From: CAVRIA01 sp963721115 | GTDB taxonomy: Bacteria; Desulfobacterota; Binatia; HRBIN30; CADEER01 | Length of the DNA: 64,000 nt | Direction of reading: 5' to 3' | Assembly: GCA_963721115.1 (NCBI GenBank) | Contig: CAVRIA010000015.1 | Location: 1-64,000, forward strand | Shown: positions 36,774-44,879 of the stretch, in pieces | Layout: each line of letters begins with the position of its first letter | Position numbering within the stretch: position 1 is the first letter of the stretch | Position numbers and translations under genes: made by a program | Notes under the pieces: model-generated | Database searches by the model: none | What the model was told of the DNA's origin: nothing | The model's input: only the letters and a program-made list of their open reading frames with translations

Positions 36774-37964
36774 TCAACGCTTCTTATCGTTCTCCGCTCG
36801 AGCGGGCGCTGCGTACCCACGCAGCCTGACGGCCCCAATGCCGGCGAGCAGCATCAGCAACGCTGCGACTCCCAGCACGCTCAGCAGTGGCGCCGGCGCG
36901 GGTCCTGGCGCGCCGGGCGGCGTGCACACCCCGGCCAGGCACGGATTGCCCCCGCAGTCGCTGGCGCCGGCGCAGGGAGCGCACACGCCCCCCGAACAGA
37001 AGCCACTGGCGCAGTCCGAGGCCGTCGTGCAGGGCTCCGTGTTGGGGCACAGCACTGTGCAGTCGCCGCCGCAGTCGGCGCCGCTCGGGACACAGCACGT
37101 GCCGCTCACGCAGGAGGTCCCGCTGGTGCAATCCGACCCCATCACACAGGGCGCACACGTACCGCTACTGCACACTCCGCTCCCACAGTCGAACTCGCTG
37201 ACGCAGGGGCTGCCGTTGGTCACCAAACACGACTGGCTATCGATGTGGTTGGTATCCATCGTCACCGAGCCGGTGCGCGCCAGGGCGCGGCCGGACACAA
37301 TCTGGGCGCGGGTGTTCAGCGTAATGCTCGCCAGTGCCACGATGTTGCCAACGAACACCGTGTCCGTATCGAGCGTCGCGGAGCTGACGATCTGCCAGAA
37401 CACGTTGCAAGTCGAACCGCCGTTGATCACGCTCACCGACGAGTTCGGCGCGGTGGTGAGCGCGCTGCCGATCTTGAAGACGAACTGGGCGGCGGGGTTG
37501 CCTTGCGCATCCAGAACCAGCGCGCCGGACAACGACGCCGTCGAGGCAAAACAATAGACGCCCGGCGTCAGCGGAGAGAGGAGAGTGAGGTCCTGATCTC
37601 CCGGACCGAAGGAAGCATCGCAGCCCATGCCTGCCAGCGTATTGTACGCAGTGGTGACATCGGCCTGCGCGCTCGTGGCGACCGCATCGTTGTTGTGAAT
37701 CGTGCCACCAGTCACGATCCCGGGCGGAAAGCCGGTGAACCCCCCTACACTACTGACACCGACGTTTCCTTCGACGACGCTCGAACCGGTATTGGTCACC
37801 GTCGAGCTCCCCAGAACGGCGAAGCTCTGTGCGGATCCGAGCAACGCCTGCGCCCATCCCGCCGAAGGAACCAGAAAAAACGCCGCCACTCCGGCGACCG
37901 ACCACACAGTGACGCGCGCGCGCTTTGTCAGACGTACCTGCGTCCTACCGCGGCTACTAGGCAT
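36774..37964 (-). CDS. Secreted DUF3494 (ice-binding-like) protein with Cys-rich repeats and C-terminal anchor
   Basis: A 396-residue protein from ATG 37964 (after gaggaggggaac). Signal peptide about residues 20-38 (VAGVAAFFLVPSAGWA). Residues 40-245 are DUF3494 (SFAVLGSSTVTNTG, LTPGVYCFASTASLSG, FVFKIGSALTT, NVFWQIVSSATLDTDTVFVG). Residues 250-355 are short Cys-rich repeats (DCGSGVCSSGTCAPC, SDCASGFCSGGVCAPC), probably disulfide-knotted. A final hydrophobic helix (LLSVLGVAALLMLLAGIGAV) with a basic end looks like a membrane anchor or sorting tail. Ice binding is possible but unproven; adhesion is an alternative. An operator promoter lies about 300 bases upstream. Confidence 0.85.
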   Translation of the reverse strand: MPSSRGRTQVRLTKRARVTVWSVAGVAAFFLVPSAGWAQALLGSAQSFAVLGSSTVTNTGSSVVEGNVGVSSVGGFTGFPPGIVTGGTIHNNDAVATSAQADVTTAYNTLAGMGCDASFGPGDQDLTLLSPLTPGVYCFASTASLSGALVLDAQGNPAAQFVFKIGSALTTAPNSSVSVINGGSTCNVFWQIVSSATLDTDTVFVGNIVALASITLNTRAQIVSGRALARTGSVTMDTNHIDSQSCLVTNGSPCVSEFDCGSGVCSSGTCAPCVMGSDCTSGTSCVSGTCCVPSGADCGGDCTVLCPNTEPCTTASDCASGFCSGGVCAPCAGASDCGGNPCLAGVCTPPGAPGPAPAPLLSVLGVAALLMLLAGIGAVRLRGYAAPARAENDKKR

Positions 37965-38262
37965 GTTCCCCTCCTCTTGCTCGTCCTGGTCTTTCGGCCG
38001 GGCAGTGCCATACCCCATCAGATATCCCTCTACTCCGGACAGCGGCCATGTGTAGCTCAGCACCTTCTGTCAATGGAGGTGGATGTTGCCGCTGGGTGCG
38101 TTCCGAACAATTCCCGCAGCCGCGGAATGTTCCACTGACGGTCGCCCAATTCGTGCAAGCGCCTGTCCTCACTGTACTTCCATGCCAACGGAAGGTCCGA
38201 AAAGACACCGATTCGACGATCGCCCTCGCAGGTCGATATCCAGAACAATGAGTCGGCGCGAG

Positions 38263-38323
38263 GATACAGGACCACGGTTGCTCCGGCAAGCGTGGATATT
38301 ACGCGCGTAGTTCTACGCGCATT
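38263..38323 (-). promoter_or_regulatory. TACGCGCGTA-operator promoter upstream of the DUF3494 gene
   Basis: Palindrome units at 38314 (partial, TACGCGCA) and 38300-38309 (ATTACGCGCGTAG context), then CTTGCC (38285-38290), a 16-bp spacer and TGTATC (38263-38268). The boxes are weaker than in other members and the leader to 37964 would be long, about 290 bases. Confidence 0.6.
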
Positions 38324-38374
38324 GCCCCAGCCTCTTCGCTCTGCCGTCCCGCATTTGAGCTGGAGGCTGTGTTG

Positions 38375-38425
38375 GCGCCCTGGCATCTGGTGCTGTGCCG
38401 CTGGGGGGTGCCGAAGGAGTGCGCG
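38375..38425 (+). pseudogene. 51-bp fragment of an AI-2E permease gene
   Basis: Reads APWHLVLCRWGVPKE, matching RPWHVVLCRWGVPKG of the permease at 11024 (bases 11178-11231) with about 85% base identity. It is cut on both sides and lies on the upstream side of the operator at 38263-38323, the same relation the intact gene has to its operator at 10893-10954. Confidence 0.7.
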
Positions 38426-38501
38426 TGTAGTATTACGTGGCGTCGGTGGAGCGTCCGTACTTGTTCACTTGTTCAAGTAGTGATGCTGCGCCACACTCGA
38501 C

Positions 38502-39194
38502 TCACGAGATCGCTCTGGCGATCAAGAAGGCCGCCGCGGCGGCCAATCCACCGATCAGTACCGTTTGGAAGGAGCTGCGGACGGGTGACGCACCGGTGAA
38601 ATGTCCCTTCACCCATCCAAAGATCGCCAGCGCGAGCAGCGTAATACCGACCGAGGCAGGAAGCGCCATGGTCGCCTTCAGGGCAATGTACGGACCGAGC
38701 GGGATGAACCCGCCGGCGATGTAGGCCAGCGCAATGGTCATCGCGCTGGCGACAGCTCTGCGGGGATCGGGCTTCTCGAGTCCCAACTCGAATCGCATCA
38801 TGAAATCGACCCAGGTCTCCGGGCGCCTGCGCAACGCGTCGACCACCGGCTTCAACTCCGCCGACGTCAGACCGTAGCTACGAAAGACGTCCGCCACCTC
38901 CTCTGCTTCAATCTTGGCCTTCTCCCGCACTTCCGTTTCTTCGCGTATTCGTTCCGCCCGGTAGTGCTCGGCATCGCTCCGCGCGGCCAGGTAGCCGCCC
39001 AATCCCATCGCGATCGAGCCCGCGGCGATCTCTGCCAGACCTGCCGTGACGATGATGCTGGTGTTGTCCACGGCGCCGGACAGGCCCGCCGCCAGCGCGA
39101 ACGGAACGGTCAGCCCATCGGACATGCCGATCACGATGTCCCGCACCGTGGCCGAACCGGTGAAGTGTCGTTCGACGTGCGGCGTTTGCGGCAT
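38502..39194 (-). CDS. VIT1/CCC1 family transporter
   Basis: A 230-residue inner-membrane protein of the vacuolar iron transporter family. Pattern: RDIVIGMSDGLTVPFALAAG (helix 1 with the conserved SDGLT), AGLAEIAAGSIAMGLGGYLA, the cytosolic charged helices YRAERIREETEVREKAKIEA and EVADVFRSYGL, then KPDPRRAVASAMTIALAYIA and two more helices (LPASVGITLLALAIFGWVKG, FQTVLIGGLAAAAAFLIARA). The family moves Fe2+/Mn2+ out of the cytosol; the metal here is not known. Start at ATG 39194 gives MPQTPHVERHF. A 48-bp fragment of this gene also lies at 10806. Confidence 0.85.
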   Translation of the reverse strand: MPQTPHVERHFTGSATVRDIVIGMSDGLTVPFALAAGLSGAVDNTSIIVTAGLAEIAAGSIAMGLGGYLAARSDAEHYRAERIREETEVREKAKIEAEEVADVFRSYGLTSAELKPVVDALRRRPETWVDFMMRFELGLEKPDPRRAVASAMTIALAYIAGGFIPLGPYIALKATMALPASVGITLLALAIFGWVKGHFTGASPVRSSFQTVLIGGLAAAAAFLIARAIS

Positions 39195-39308
39195 GGAAGC
39201 CTTCCGAGGCGGAGGAGGGCGCGCACGGAACGATTCGAACTCGGCGGTGAGCGAGGTCGGCGCTGCAGCGGCAAGGCGGAAGCCAGTCCTCCCGCAGAGC
39301 ACTCCAGG

Positions 39309-39461
39309 TCACCCCAAGGGCTTGCGGCCCTGAAGGACGCGAATCAGGATCACCACGACCGCGACGACCAAGAGGACGTGAATGAATCCACCCATGGTGT
39401 ATGAGGACACCAGGCCAAGTAGCCAGAGGATGATCAGAATGACGGCGATGGTTTCGAGCAT
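39309..39461 (-). CDS. lmo0937 family (DUF5670) small membrane protein
   Basis: A 50-residue protein starting at ATG 39461 after a strong ggaggaggagtaaaa site. It is MLETIAVILIILWLLGLVSS, then YTMGGFIHVLLVVAVVVILI and a basic end RVLQGRKPLG: two hydrophobic helices with the conserved MGGFIH-LLV centre of the lmo0937 family. Function unknown. It is preceded by the same 30-base element found before the gene at 35890. Confidence 0.9.
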   Translation of the reverse strand: MLETIAVILIILWLLGLVSSYTMGGFIHVLLVVAVVVILIRVLQGRKPLG

Positions 39462-39477
39462 TTTTACTCCTCCTCCA

Positions 39478-39512
39478 CCCGTGAGGTGGCGCCGATCGGA
39501 ATCATATCCCCC
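39478..39512 (-). promoter_or_regulatory. Conserved upstream element with TATGAT (shared with 35907-35941)
   Basis: The minus strand reads ATATGATTCCGATCGGCGCC followed by ACCTCACGG just before the ribosome site. About 28 of 30 positions agree with the element upstream of 35890. The genes behind the two copies are unrelated, so the conservation is of the control region. Confidence 0.55.
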
Positions 39513-39568
39513 AGCGACCCACCGCCGCCGCAGTGGGACGCCATCCCAGGATCAATTCAGAGCGCGAT

Positions 39569-39736
39569 TCAGCTGACCGCATCCTTGACCTTATCGATGA
39601 CCTTCTCCACCTTCTGTTTGACCTTCCCGACCGCCTGATCGGCCTTCCCCTCCCGCTTCAGCTTCCGATCGCCGCTCAGGGCCCCCGCAGCTTCTTTCAC
39701 GCGTCCCTTCAGCTCATCCGATTTGCCGCTCGCCAT
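39569..39736 (-). CDS. CsbD family stress protein (copy 2)
   Basis: A 55-residue protein with the full signature: SDELKGRVKEAAGALSGDRK, LKREGKADQAVGKVKQKVEK, then VIDKVKDAVS. Compared with copy 1 it lacks the hydrophobic C-terminal tail and has a more regular charged helix. The ATG follows aaaggagggtcgacac. A sigma-54-type promoter is 29 bases upstream (39765-39780). Confidence 0.9.
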   Translation of the reverse strand: MASGKSDELKGRVKEAAGALSGDRKLKREGKADQAVGKVKQKVEKVIDKVKDAVS

Positions 39737-39764
39737 GTGTCGACCCTCCTTTCCGGCGTGTCAG

Positions 39765-39780
39765 AGCAACGACTGTGCCC
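39765..39780 (-). promoter_or_regulatory. Sigma-54 (-24/-12) promoter of csbD copy 2
   Basis: The minus strand reads GGGCACAGTCGTTGCT, one mismatch from TGGCAC-N5-TTGCW and with correct spacing. It differs from the copy-1 promoter in two positions only. Confidence 0.7.
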
Positions 39781-40080
39781 TGATGAGCGCGTTCGTCATG
39801 CGCAACGCGCCAGATACCTCTGGTTCTCAACACTGGGAAGCGTTTCTCTTCCTCCGAAGCGAGTGCCGTTTTCATCCATTCAATTCCGATCAATTCCGAG
39901 AGAAACCGCCGCTGGCGCTTTGTCCCGTTCTTTGCTTCCACCCGAGGCAGTACTACCCACAGCCGATTTCCATGACCGCCTCCGGGACGGCATCAGCCGC
40001 GCAGGGCAGATCTTGCAAATGGATCTGGGAGGCGTGTCCCGAGCGGGGTCTGCCAAGCAGTCATTGGAGATGATGAGATC
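39781..40080. other. Intergenic region of 300 bp
   Basis: Between csbD copy 2 and the divergent hydrolase. I see no gene, palindrome or terminator. An enhancer site for a sigma-54 activator would be expected here, but I cannot point to one. Confidence 0.4.
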
Positions 40081-41010
40081 ATGAACGCCGACGAATCGCG
40101 TTGGGCGCTGATGAAGCCGCGTGCGATCACCATCGACGGCGACCGAGTCGCCTATCGAATTGCCGGCAAAGGGCCGCTGCTGCTGCTCGTGCACGGGATG
40201 GCCGGTAGCTCCGTGACGTGGAGGCGCGTCATGCCGGCGCTGGCCAAGCAGTTCACCGTTCTGGCCCCCGACCTCCTCGGACAGGGGCAGTCCGACAAAC
40301 CCCGCGCCGAGTACTCGCTCGGCGCCCATGCCAACACGCTGCGCGACCTGATGGACATCCTCGGGTACGGGCGGGCTACCGTCGTCGGCCAGTCGCTCGG
40401 GGGCGGCGTGGCCATGCAGTTCGCGTATCAGTTCCCGGAGCGCTGCGAGCGCTTGGTCCTGGTGGACAGCGGTGGGCTGGGCCGGGAGGTCACGTTCTAC
40501 CTCCGAATGCTGACTGCTCCCGGATTCGAGTCGGTGTTCCCGCTCTTCTGCACGCCGCGGCTGCGAGACGCTGGGAATCTGGTCGCCACGTGGCTCGGCC
40601 GCGCTGGCGTGCGGTCCACTCCGGCCAGCCAGGAGGTCTGGCGAAGCTACGCGTCGCTAGCGGACGCCGCGAGCCGCCGCGCATTCTTTCGCAGCTTGCA
40701 CGACGTGATCGACTTCAGCGGGCAGGCGGTGAGTGCCCTCAGCCGGCTGTACCGGGCAGCCCAGCTGCCGACACTGATCGTGTGGGGGGCGCAAGATCCC
40801 TTCATTCCGGTGAGCCACGCCGTCGCGGCGCACAAGGCCATCCCCGGCAGCCGCCTTGAAATCTTCGACGGGGTGGGCCACTACCCGCACTGCGAAGCCG
40901 CCGAACGATTCGTCGCAGTGCTCGTCGACTTCATCAGCTCGACCAAACCCGCCCGTCTGCAAGCGCAGTCAGCCCGGCAACGCCGCGCGCCCGGAAAAAT
41001 TGCCCGCTGA
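40081..41010 (+). CDS. Alpha/beta hydrolase
   Basis: A 309-residue alpha/beta-hydrolase-fold enzyme. Oxyanion-loop motif LLLLVHGMAGSS (about residues 36-47), nucleophile elbow VVGQSLGGGVAM (Ser about 107), acid in GAQDPFIPVSHA (Asp about 240), and catalytic His in FDGVGHYPHCEAA (about 266). A lid region lies between 140 and 210. The family covers esterases, epoxide hydrolases and haloperoxidases, so the substrate is open. The C-terminal 30 residues are basic and unconserved. Convergent with groEL, separated by a hairpin. Confidence 0.85.
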   Translation: MNADESRWALMKPRAITIDGDRVAYRIAGKGPLLLLVHGMAGSSVTWRRVMPALAKQFTVLAPDLLGQGQSDKPRAEYSLGAHANTLRDLMDILGYGRATVVGQSLGGGVAMQFAYQFPERCERLVLVDSGGLGREVTFYLRMLTAPGFESVFPLFCTPRLRDAGNLVATWLGRAGVRSTPASQEVWRSYASLADAASRRAFFRSLHDVIDFSGQAVSALSRLYRAAQLPTLIVWGAQDPFIPVSHAVAAHKAIPGSRLEIFDGVGHYPHCEAAERFVAVLVDFISSTKPARLQAQSARQRRAPGKIAR

Positions 41011-41048
41011 ACGGGGTCGTCGCGGGTCGCGCGGGTGGTCTTGGCGCC

Positions 41049-41070
41049 GGAGGGCATCGCGATGCCCTCC
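41049..41070. terminator. Perfect 22-bp hairpin between convergent genes
   Basis: GGAGGGCATCGCGATGCCCT with its CC end is a perfect inverted repeat directly after the groEL stop. There is no T-tract on either side, so a bidirectional terminator or RNA-end stabiliser is plausible but unproven. Confidence 0.55.
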
Positions 41071-42687
<1,617 letters not shown>

Positions 42688-42702
42688 GGAAACGTCTCCC
42701 TT

Positions 42703-42885
42703 CTACTTCTCGACCACTCCAAGAATCTCGTTTTCTTGGAGAATGAGGTGCTTCTCGCCGTCGATGTCGACGTCGGCCCCTGATGGAACGCGGTCGCCGA
42801 GCCGCGCGAGAGCGAGGAAGATGACGGCGATACTAGGGAACGTGGGTAGCGAGAATTCCGTACCGTTAGACTTCGTCCCAGCCAT
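42703..42885 (-). CDS. Truncated GroES-like protein
   Basis: A 60-residue frame just before groEL. The last 35 residues (RLGDRVPSGADVDIDGEKHL then ILQENEILGVVEK) correspond to the C-terminal third of GroES (GDRVLFG..V.IDGEE.LI..E.DILGVIE). The first 25 residues (AGTKSNGTEFSLPTFPSIAV) are unrelated, so the GroES core and mobile loop that binds GroEL are missing. It may be a degraded groES or a new fusion. It overlaps the end of the preceding gene by 20 bases and has no strong ribosome site. Confidence 0.65.
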   Translation of the reverse strand: MAGTKSNGTEFSLPTFPSIAVIFLALARLGDRVPSGADVDIDGEKHLILQENEILGVVEK

Positions 42886-43153
42886 TGGGTTGGAACTCCC
42901 AGACGAGTGCGTTCGCCTTCTGCCGAGTTGCTCTGTCCAACCTCAGGTCGAACTGCCAGCGTCGTAGAGCGGCCAGTGCTTCCATCCGGCCAGTGTCGTT
43001 CCCGGCGGCCCTCAAGAGGCCTTCCATCTCCGCAATTTGTCGGCCGGCATCGGCCGTCATCAGGCGCGAGCTCAATGAGCCCGCCGCGGTACCAGCCTGC
43101 CGCCCTCTGGCGCGCACCACCTGTCCGTTCAGCTCTGCCGGGCCGACTGACAT
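42866..43153 (-). CDS. Small soluble protein of unknown function upstream of groES/groEL
   Basis: A 95-residue protein; start ATG 43153 after gaaggaggacct. Helix-rich: GRQIAEMEGLLRAAGNDTGR, MEALAALRRWQFDLRLDRAT, then RQKANALVWEFQPNGWDEV. No family recognised. It is the first gene after the operator promoter at 43235-43296 and overlaps the truncated GroES frame, suggesting one transcript with groEL. Confidence 0.65.
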   Translation of the reverse strand: MSVGPAELNGQVVRARGRQAGTAAGSLSSRLMTADAGRQIAEMEGLLRAAGNDTGRMEALAALRRWQFDLRLDRATRQKANALVWEFQPNGWDEV

Positions 43154-43234
43154 AGGTCCTCCTTCAAGGATCCCGGGTGTCATCTTTGGTGAACACTCCC
43201 GTAGATGCGCCTTGATCGCCATAGTGCCGAGGAC

Positions 43235-43296
43235 TGTAGAGGAAAGACGGCTGCGCCGTAAGGTCGTAGTCGCACGCGCGTAGTTCTACGCGCGTG
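43235..43296 (-). promoter_or_regulatory. TACGCGCGTA-operator promoter of the groEL-containing operon
   Basis: Units TACGCGCGTG (43287-43296) and CACGCGCGTA (43273-43282), 14 bp apart, then CTTACG (43257-43262), a 16-bp spacer and TCTACA (43235-43240). The leader to the ATG at 43153 is about 75 bases. It would place GroEL under the island's regulator. Confidence 0.75.
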
Positions 43297-43355
43297 GTTG
43301 CACGTGGTCGGTGCTACGTGGTTGGCCGCGAACGTTCACGCGCAGCCGCAACTTG

Positions 43356-43394
43356 GCGGCGCCGGGCTGCGGGACCTGGTCAACGAGGCGGCTG
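43356..43394 (+). pseudogene. Fragment of an ftsH-like gene
   Basis: Reads GGAGLRDLVNEAA, like VGAELRNLVNEAA of FtsH (bases 20046-20084, opposite strand); about 31 of 39 bases agree. The neighbouring residues are not conserved. It lies on the upstream side of the operator promoter at 43235-43296. Short, so moderate confidence. Confidence 0.5.
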
Positions 43395-43460
43395 GGCGAG
43401 CCTTCCCTCCACGAGGAAGACACGTCCATACGGCACCTCGCGTAACCGGCCGTGCTCGGG

Positions 43461-43586
43461 CTAACTTTTCTTGAATACTACCTGCTTCGCGGCAATGGCC
43501 TGCCGCTTCTTCTGGTCGGCTGCGCTGTTCTTCGACTGCTTTTGGGTCTTTTGCCGGCGTACGGACTTCGGAGATTTGTCGCCCAT
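43461..43586 (-). CDS. Small basic protein
   Basis: A 41-residue protein beginning MGDKSPKSVRRQKTQKQSKN and continuing SAADQKKRQAIAAKQVVFKK. The ATG follows an excellent aaggaggaaggttcg site, the main reason to accept it. Lys/Gln/Arg-rich and probably helical or disordered; similar MGDKSPKS-type peptides occur in other environmental genomes, function unknown. It stands alone between the groEL promoter and the zinc-ribbon pair. Confidence 0.7.
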   Translation of the reverse strand: MGDKSPKSVRRQKTQKQSKNSAADQKKRQAIAAKQVVFKKS

Positions 43587-43678
43587 CGAACCTTCCTCCT
43601 TTGGATCTCGTTCACCCGTGATTTCGAGGCGGTGTCATGCTCGCGCCGGCAGGTTGGAGCGCGGCGAGGAGCGTCCTC

Positions 43679-43888
43679 TCAACCATCAGAGCTCAGTCTC
43701 GTTCCGCAATCGACGCAAAATACGCTGTACTGGCGGCGCTCTGCCGCATGCTGTGCGTCGGTGCAGTTTCGCCTACGGACGCGGTCGTTGACGACGTCAC
43801 CACACGCCGGGCAATGGCGCACCGATGCGTTCTCGCGTCGATGATTCAGGTTGTCGCAAGGGTTGCGCCCTTGCAGATGTCCGATCAT
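43679..43888 (-). CDS. Small zinc-ribbon protein
   Basis: A 69-residue protein, MIGHLQGRNPCDNLNHRREN, then RHCPACGDVVNDRVRRRNC and YSVFCVDCGTRLSSDG. Two Cys pairs (CPAC and CVDC) plus a conserved NPC..NLNHRR start suggest a zinc-binding fold. I do not know its role. The start codon lies 7 bases after the preceding gene's stop, with its ribosome site inside that gene, so the two are likely co-translated. Confidence 0.75.
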   Translation of the reverse strand: MIGHLQGRNPCDNLNHRRENASVRHCPACGDVVNDRVRRRNCTDAQHAAERRQYSVFCVDCGTRLSSDG

Positions 43889-43895
43889 CGGGGAC

Positions 43896-44117
43896 TCACT
43901 CCTCCGCGTGTCGCGGCTCTCGCTTCGAACATTGGGCTTCCGCTTCGGACCGGCCCTCGTGAACCGCATCCCAGAAGCGCGCGCGCGCCTTCGCGCGGTC
44001 GTTCCCCAAATCTCGTTCCCCTTTGGAGGTCGAGAGGCCCAGCGAACCGCGCATCCGGCCGCGTCGTTGCCAGAGCCCACGGAAGAAGCGCCTGAGAAAC
44101 TGACGTTGAGACAGCAT
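43896..44117 (-). CDS. Basic small protein upstream of the zinc-ribbon gene
   Basis: A 73-residue protein, MLSQRQFLRRFFRGLWQRRG then a polar half with KARARFWDAVHEGRSEAEAQ. Arg-rich and probably helical. No family recognised. Support comes from tight spacing (7 bases) to the zinc-ribbon gene and an uninterrupted frame; a GTG two codons upstream is an alternative start. Confidence 0.5.
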   Translation of the reverse strand: MLSQRQFLRRFFRGLWQRRGRMRGSLGLSTSKGERDLGNDRAKARARFWDAVHEGRSEAEAQCSKREPRHAEE

Positions 44118-44385
44118 GCGCACTCACCCGAGCTGGCGACCGGAATTGGCGGTCAGCAAGTCGCGATCGGAAGGTGTTTCGGCCGGGAGAATCACGCCAC
44201 CATCCCGGAAGGAAAGACGCGCGATGTCATTCATTGGAGCCCTCTCGTTTGAGCGGGCATTGCCCGCGAAGCTGTGGAGAGCTCAGTGCTCTCGATGGGG
44301 CTCGTACGCGTTCAGGTGGGGGGTCGTTGTACCCCCAAGTGCGGGCCGGGTACGTGTCTCGGGTCGACCTGTTCGCTTTGGAGAA

Positions 44386-44415
44386 AACGGGCCCACCGAG
44401 ATCGGTGGGCCCGTT
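44386..44415 (-). terminator. Rho-independent terminator of the first csp gene
   Basis: A 14-bp perfect stem (AACGGGCCCACCGA and its complement) with a two-base loop, followed on the minus strand by TTTTC. It lies about 25 bases after the csp stop. Confidence 0.85.
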
Positions 44416-44440
44416 CGCGTTGTGCAGGTCTTGGCGTTGC

Positions 44441-44647
44441 CTAAAGGGTTACGACGTTCTGCGCGGCGGGGCCCTTCTGCCCGTCCACCACATCGAACTC
44501 AACCTTGGCGCCTTCCTTCAGGCTCTTGAAGCCGTCGCCCTGGACGGCGCTGTGATGGCAGAAGACGTCCTTCTCGCCATCATCGCGGATGATGAAGCCG
44601 AAGCCCTTGTCGTCGTTGAACCACTTGACCGTGCCTGTTACTCGCAT
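44441..44647 (-). CDS. Cold-shock protein (CspA family), copy 1
   Basis: A 68-residue single cold-shock domain: TGTVKWFNDDKGFGFIIRDD (RNP1 KGFGFI), DVFCHHSAVQ (RNP2 as VFCHH) and EFDVVDGQKGPAAQNVV. It binds single-stranded RNA/DNA and acts as an RNA chaperone. RNP2 has VFCHH where most have VFVHH. The ATG follows agtaggagtacggca. The leader is about 155 bases from the probable promoter at 44810, typical of thermoregulated csp mRNAs. Confidence 0.95.
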   Translation of the reverse strand: MRVTGTVKWFNDDKGFGFIIRDDGEKDVFCHHSAVQGDGFKSLKEGAKVEFDVVDGQKGPAAQNVVTL

Positions 44648-44809
44648 TGCCGTACTCCTACTGTTTTTCGAATCGTCGGAGTGCGGCGCTGCGTATTTGC
44701 CTCGTCCGTAACTTCCCGACTACTCGTGCCCCGCGGGGAAACCGTCCCGCGGTCGGTGAGTTCAACTGGTGAGCCCACTTTGAGCCTTGAGCTGAACTCG
44801 TTTTTTGGC

Positions 44810-44840
44810 ACATTAGCAGATTTTCGGGGGAATTGACACC
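44810..44840 (-). promoter_or_regulatory. Probable promoter of csp copy 1 (GCTAATGTGC)
   Basis: The minus strand has TAATGT at 44810-44815 within GCTAATGTGC, a decamer also found upstream of csp copy 2. The -35 (about TGTCAA at 17 bp) is weak. The shared box and the long leaders are the basis for the call. Confidence 0.5.
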
Positions 44841-44879
44841 TATCAGACAATTATCGTTGCGACGCGAGCGCCAGCTCGT

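Noticed and set aside
39723..40073. Plus-strand 116-codon frame upstream of the hydrolase
   Set aside because: It starts inside csbD copy 2 antisense, with Cys/Trp/Pro-rich noise composition.
42690..43260. CIRCE element upstream of groEL
   Set aside because: I looked for TTAGCACTC-N9-GAGTGCTAA on both strands and saw no match.
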